A DNA stretch of 64,000 nucleotides, taken from assembly GCA_937991435.1 (NCBI GenBank), contig CALKPY010000146.1:1-64000 (forward strand), written 5' to 3'. The position numbers were made by a program, and so were the translations under genes. Below, piece by piece: positions 61,080 through 64,000 of this stretch (positions within the stretch are counted from its first letter, which is position 1; each line of letters begins with the position of its first letter). The notes beneath the pieces are model-generated. The model was not told the DNA's origin, ran no database searches, and saw only the letters and a list, made by a program, of their open reading frames with translations. Origin of the DNA: an uncultured Acidimicrobiales bacterium. GTDB taxonomy: Bacteria; Actinomycetota; Acidimicrobiia; Acidimicrobiales; UBA10347.

Positions 61080-62375
61080 TTAGCTTCCGCCTTTGCGATA
61101 CGGAAGTCCGAGCGCCTTGGGCATACGCAGGCGTTGCGAGAAGAAGACCAGCACGAGTAGCACCGCGACATAGGGCAAAATGTTGCTCCACCAGTCGGGC
61201 ACTGTCTCGGTAGCGAAGTACCAGATCAGGGCGAGAACGGCGAGCGTGCCAGCAAGGGCGGCATCGATCATGTTGCGCTTGCGAATTGCCCAGACGGCAA
61301 CACCCGTAAGGATGATCGTGTTGACGAGCAGCAGGCCGTGGCTAGCGGTTCCGTCGAGGTCCTTGAGATCCAGACCAAACACGTAACCGAACAGCAGAGC
61401 ACCGCCGAGTACGCCGACCGGTCGCCAGTTACCGAAGATCAGCGCAGCCAGGCCGATAAAGCCGCGCCCGGCGCTGTTGCCGCCTTGAAACAGCCCGGAG
61501 AGCTCAGTTGAGATAAACGCACCACCGAGGCCAGCGAGACCACCGGAAATGATTACTGCGATGTACTTGTAGCGAACAATATTGATGCCCTGCGTTTCAC
61601 CGGCTTGTGGGTACTCGCCGCAAATGCGCAAGCGCAAGCCGAACCGAGTCCGCCAGATCAACCAGGTCGTTAGCGGAACCAGCAAGATCGCGATGATTGC
61701 GACCCACGAAGTTCCGCGGAGCAGACCGCGTGATAGGTCGGCAATGTCGCTCAGGAACCAGGTGGGAGCGGCGCCCTCCGCATCGAGACATGCGCGACCG
61801 CCGAACACGCCAGAGAATCCGCACTTACCGACATACAGCAGCCAGTCAGGCGTGTCAGAACCAAACACTGTGCCGCCAGCAAGGTAGGGGACATCCCAAT
61901 CGCCAACGGCGCTCGTGCGCGGCGAAGTAGTTGGGGAGGCCCACAGTTCTTCTGACAGGTATCTGGTCGCCGCGGGCGCGAGCAGGTTGATCGCCACACC
62001 AGAGATGATGTGGTCGACATTGAATGTCACGGTGGCGATTGCATGGAGCAGCCCGCCGACCGCGCCGCCAGCGATGCCGATTGCAAGGCCCCACCATGCG
62101 CCGTAGGTGATTGAGCCCCAGGCCCCGAACCACATGCCGAGAATGAGCATGCCCTCTAGCCCGATGTTGACAATGCCGGCTCGTTCAGAGAACAACCCCC
62201 CAAGACCGGCAAGGAAGATCGGTACGGCCCAGCGAAGCATTTCGCGTGAAGTCGCAACCTGAGCGAGCCGTTCGGTATCGCTGATGCTCTGCACGATGGT
62301 CAGTAACAAGATGCCGAGAAGGGCATAGATCGCCCACCGCAACCACGCGGGCGAGTTTTGCAGTCGGGCGATCAT
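61080..62375 (-). CDS. Nucleoside/BMP-type ABC transporter permease
   Basis: SERAGIVNIGLEGMLILGMWFG, polytopic; 4-bp overlap with the second permease. Confidence 0.92.
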   Translation of the reverse strand: MIARLQNSPAWLRWAIYALLGILLLTIVQSISDTERLAQVATSREMLRWAVPIFLAGLGGLFSERAGIVNIGLEGMLILGMWFGAWGSITYGAWWGLAIGIAGGAVGGLLHAIATVTFNVDHIISGVAINLLAPAATRYLSEELWASPTTSPRTSAVGDWDVPYLAGGTVFGSDTPDWLLYVGKCGFSGVFGGRACLDAEGAAPTWFLSDIADLSRGLLRGTSWVAIIAILLVPLTTWLIWRTRFGLRLRICGEYPQAGETQGINIVRYKYIAVIISGGLAGLGGAFISTELSGLFQGGNSAGRGFIGLAALIFGNWRPVGVLGGALLFGYVFGLDLKDLDGTASHGLLLVNTIILTGVAVWAIRKRNMIDAALAGTLAVLALIWYFATETVPDWWSNILPYVAVLLVLVFFSQRLRMPKALGLPYRKGGS

Positions 62376-63490
62376 GCGGCCACCAACGTGTCTTCAGCGA
62401 GTAGCGCCTCTGCAGTGGCCCGTGCCTCGTCGCGTTCGCGGACCCGGCTCATGACCCCGTAGGCGACAACCGCAGTGAGTAGCACGATGCCTTGCATGAT
62501 GGTGGCGATCTCACGCGATGCGGCCCCGGTTGAATCGAGCACCCCCGACGACACATCGAGAAACGCGAACAGCACCGCAGAAAAGGCCATGCCCGCAGGG
62601 TGGTTTCGCCCGAGCAACGCTACTGCGATTCCGGCGAACCCGAGGCCCTGAATGGGGTCGGGTGGGAATTTGCCGACGTCGGCGAGCTGCACCATGCCGA
62701 TCAGGCCCGCGACGCCGCCTGATAGCAACATGGCGGCAACGACCATGCGTTTCGGAGGAACGCCACCAGCCCTGGCCGCAAAGGGATTGATGCCGCTGGC
62801 CCGCAGGTCGAAGCCAAAGCGAGTCCGGTTGAGGAGCACGTGGTAGCCAATGCCGACGAGAACGGCGACCAGCAGCATGCCGGTGAGTTCTTTGCCGAGC
62901 CCAATGTCGCGGGTGAAGACCTCGAGAAGGCCGTTGACATTGGGGAGCAGGCCAGAATCGTCGATCGGGTTCGTTCCGAGAGTCGTCGAGGTGAAGTTGT
63001 CACCCTGGTCGGCCTGCCAACGCCGCTGGAGCCAAGCCATGAGTCCTGAGACTGCGATGGAGTTCAACATGATGGTCGATACGACTTCGTTCACGCCGCG
63101 GGTTGTCTTGAGCACGCCCGCGATTCCTGCGTACAAAGCCCCCACCACCATGGCGACAATCATGATCACCAAAATGTGCAGCACCTGCGGAAGACTGATA
63201 AGTCCGCCGATCTGCGCCGCGATCAGGAACGCAAACAAGTACTGGCCTTCGACACCGATATTGAATAGGTTCATGCGGAACCCGATTGCTGCCGCAACTG
63301 CAGACAAGTAGAACGGCGTAGCACGATTCAAGATGTCGACCTGCGTCTCGAGTTTGCTCGCATGGCTCACCATGTCGCCATAGGCCTCGAGCGGGTTCGA
63401 GCCAAAGGCCCACAATGCAATCGTCGATATTACGACCGTCAACGCAAAGGCCGCGACTGGGGCGGCGAGACTGAAGAGCAGACGGCGCAT
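62372..63490 (-). CDS. Nucleoside/BMP-type ABC transporter permease
   Basis: GFRMNLFNIGVEGQYLFA, IPAYAGIAGVLKTTRGVNEVVSTIMLN; polytopic. Confidence 0.92.
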   Translation of the reverse strand: MRRLLFSLAAPVAAFALTVVISTIALWAFGSNPLEAYGDMVSHASKLETQVDILNRATPFYLSAVAAAIGFRMNLFNIGVEGQYLFAFLIAAQIGGLISLPQVLHILVIMIVAMVVGALYAGIAGVLKTTRGVNEVVSTIMLNSIAVSGLMAWLQRRWQADQGDNFTSTTLGTNPIDDSGLLPNVNGLLEVFTRDIGLGKELTGMLLVAVLVGIGYHVLLNRTRFGFDLRASGINPFAARAGGVPPKRMVVAAMLLSGGVAGLIGMVQLADVGKFPPDPIQGLGFAGIAVALLGRNHPAGMAFSAVLFAFLDVSSGVLDSTGAASREIATIMQGIVLLTAVVAYGVMSRVRERDEARATAEALLAEDTLVAA

Positions 63491-64000
63491 CAGAGCGCAG
63501 CTTCGGTGAGTGTCTGGGTTTGAGCGCCGGTCATGTAGCCACCGAGATCCCGAGGGGTCACGGCGCTTGGTGACAGTCGGGCAACGAGCTTGCCTCGGAA
63601 CATGACCACGATTGTGTCTGACAGTCCAATCAGTTCGTCAAGGTCAGCGGAGATGAGCAGGGTGGCCAATCCGTTGGATCGGGCTTGGCGAATTTGGTCC
63701 CATACCGCGGCTTGCGCGCCGACATCGATACCGCGCGTTGGGTGAGCAGCTATTAGTAGTGAAGGATTCGACGTGAGCTCGCGCCCCACGATGAGCTTCT
63801 GCTGATTTCCGCCAGACAATGCATGGGCGGCGACGTCGATGTTCGGAGTGCGCACGTCGAACTGTTCGCGGATCAACTCCGTCTGTTGTCTCGCTCCGTC
63901 GCGATTGATGAACCACTTCGAGCCGTAGGGCGCTGTGTTCTGGTGTCCGAGCGCTGCGTTTTCCCACAGAGGAGATGTCAGCAGCAGACCTTCGTGGTGA
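63490..64000 (-). CDS. Sugar/nucleoside-type ABC transporter ATP-binding protein, 5' end truncated by window edge
   Basis: Frame stays open to 64000: HHEGLLLTSPLWENAALGHQ...LSGGNQQKLIVGRELTSNPSLLIAAHPTRGIDVGAQ (degenerate second ABC cassette typical of Rbs/Nup ATPases). Confidence 0.92.
   Translation of the reverse strand, partial: HHEGLLLTSPLWENAALGHQNTAPYGSKWFINRDGARQQTELIREQFDVRTPNIDVAAHALSGGNQQKLIVGRELTSNPSLLIAAHPTRGIDVGAQAAVWDQIRQARSNGLATLLISADLDELIGLSDTIVVMFRGKLVARLSPSAVTPRDLGGYMTGAQTQTLTEAAL

Overview
This 64 kb window is high-GC and densely coding. It looks like a core chromosomal segment of an actinobacterium, plausibly class Acidimicrobiia; that placement is inferred from gene content (F420, mycothiol-type dehydrogenase, DprE1/UbiA/DprE2, Ku/LigD-type polymerase, homodimeric AceE) and was not tested. 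I see one tRNA (Gly-GCC) and about 57 credible protein genes. I see no rRNA, CRISPR array, IS element, prophage or recognisable defence island. Blocks in order: alpha/beta hydrolase; HhH-GPD protein and aceE; an RNase HI-SLOG fusion; a decaprenylphosphoryl-arabinose operon (dprE2-like, ubiA, dprE1-like); lpd-sucB-lipB/lipA, with LipB and LipA fused in one ORF; ybaK; Ku and LigD-type polymerase; pepA; sirtuin; rhodanese-MoeB; SpoIID protein; PPTase; LpdA-like flavoprotein; acyl-CoA carboxylase alpha subunit and divergent birA; F420 genes (cofE, cofD); GT2 and DUF5719; ftsH; manB; an HTH-TM-metallopeptidase; ahcY; comF-hpf-secA-prfB-ftsE-ftsX-M23; a mycothiol-type dehydrogenase; two Fe/2OG dioxygenases; nucleoside hydrolase and a nucleoside-type ABC transporter cut by the window end. 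No complete new multi-gene system is evident. The best leads are unusual protein architectures (LipB-LipA, RNaseH-SLOG, HTH-TM-zincin, Cys-rich M23 next to FtsEX), a DprE1 homologue with Ala at the benzothiazinone-target Cys position, a repeated TANNNT box 6-9 nt upstream of many start codons that suggests leaderless transcription, and a possible structured leader before ahcY. All family names come from reading translated motifs; no database search was run.
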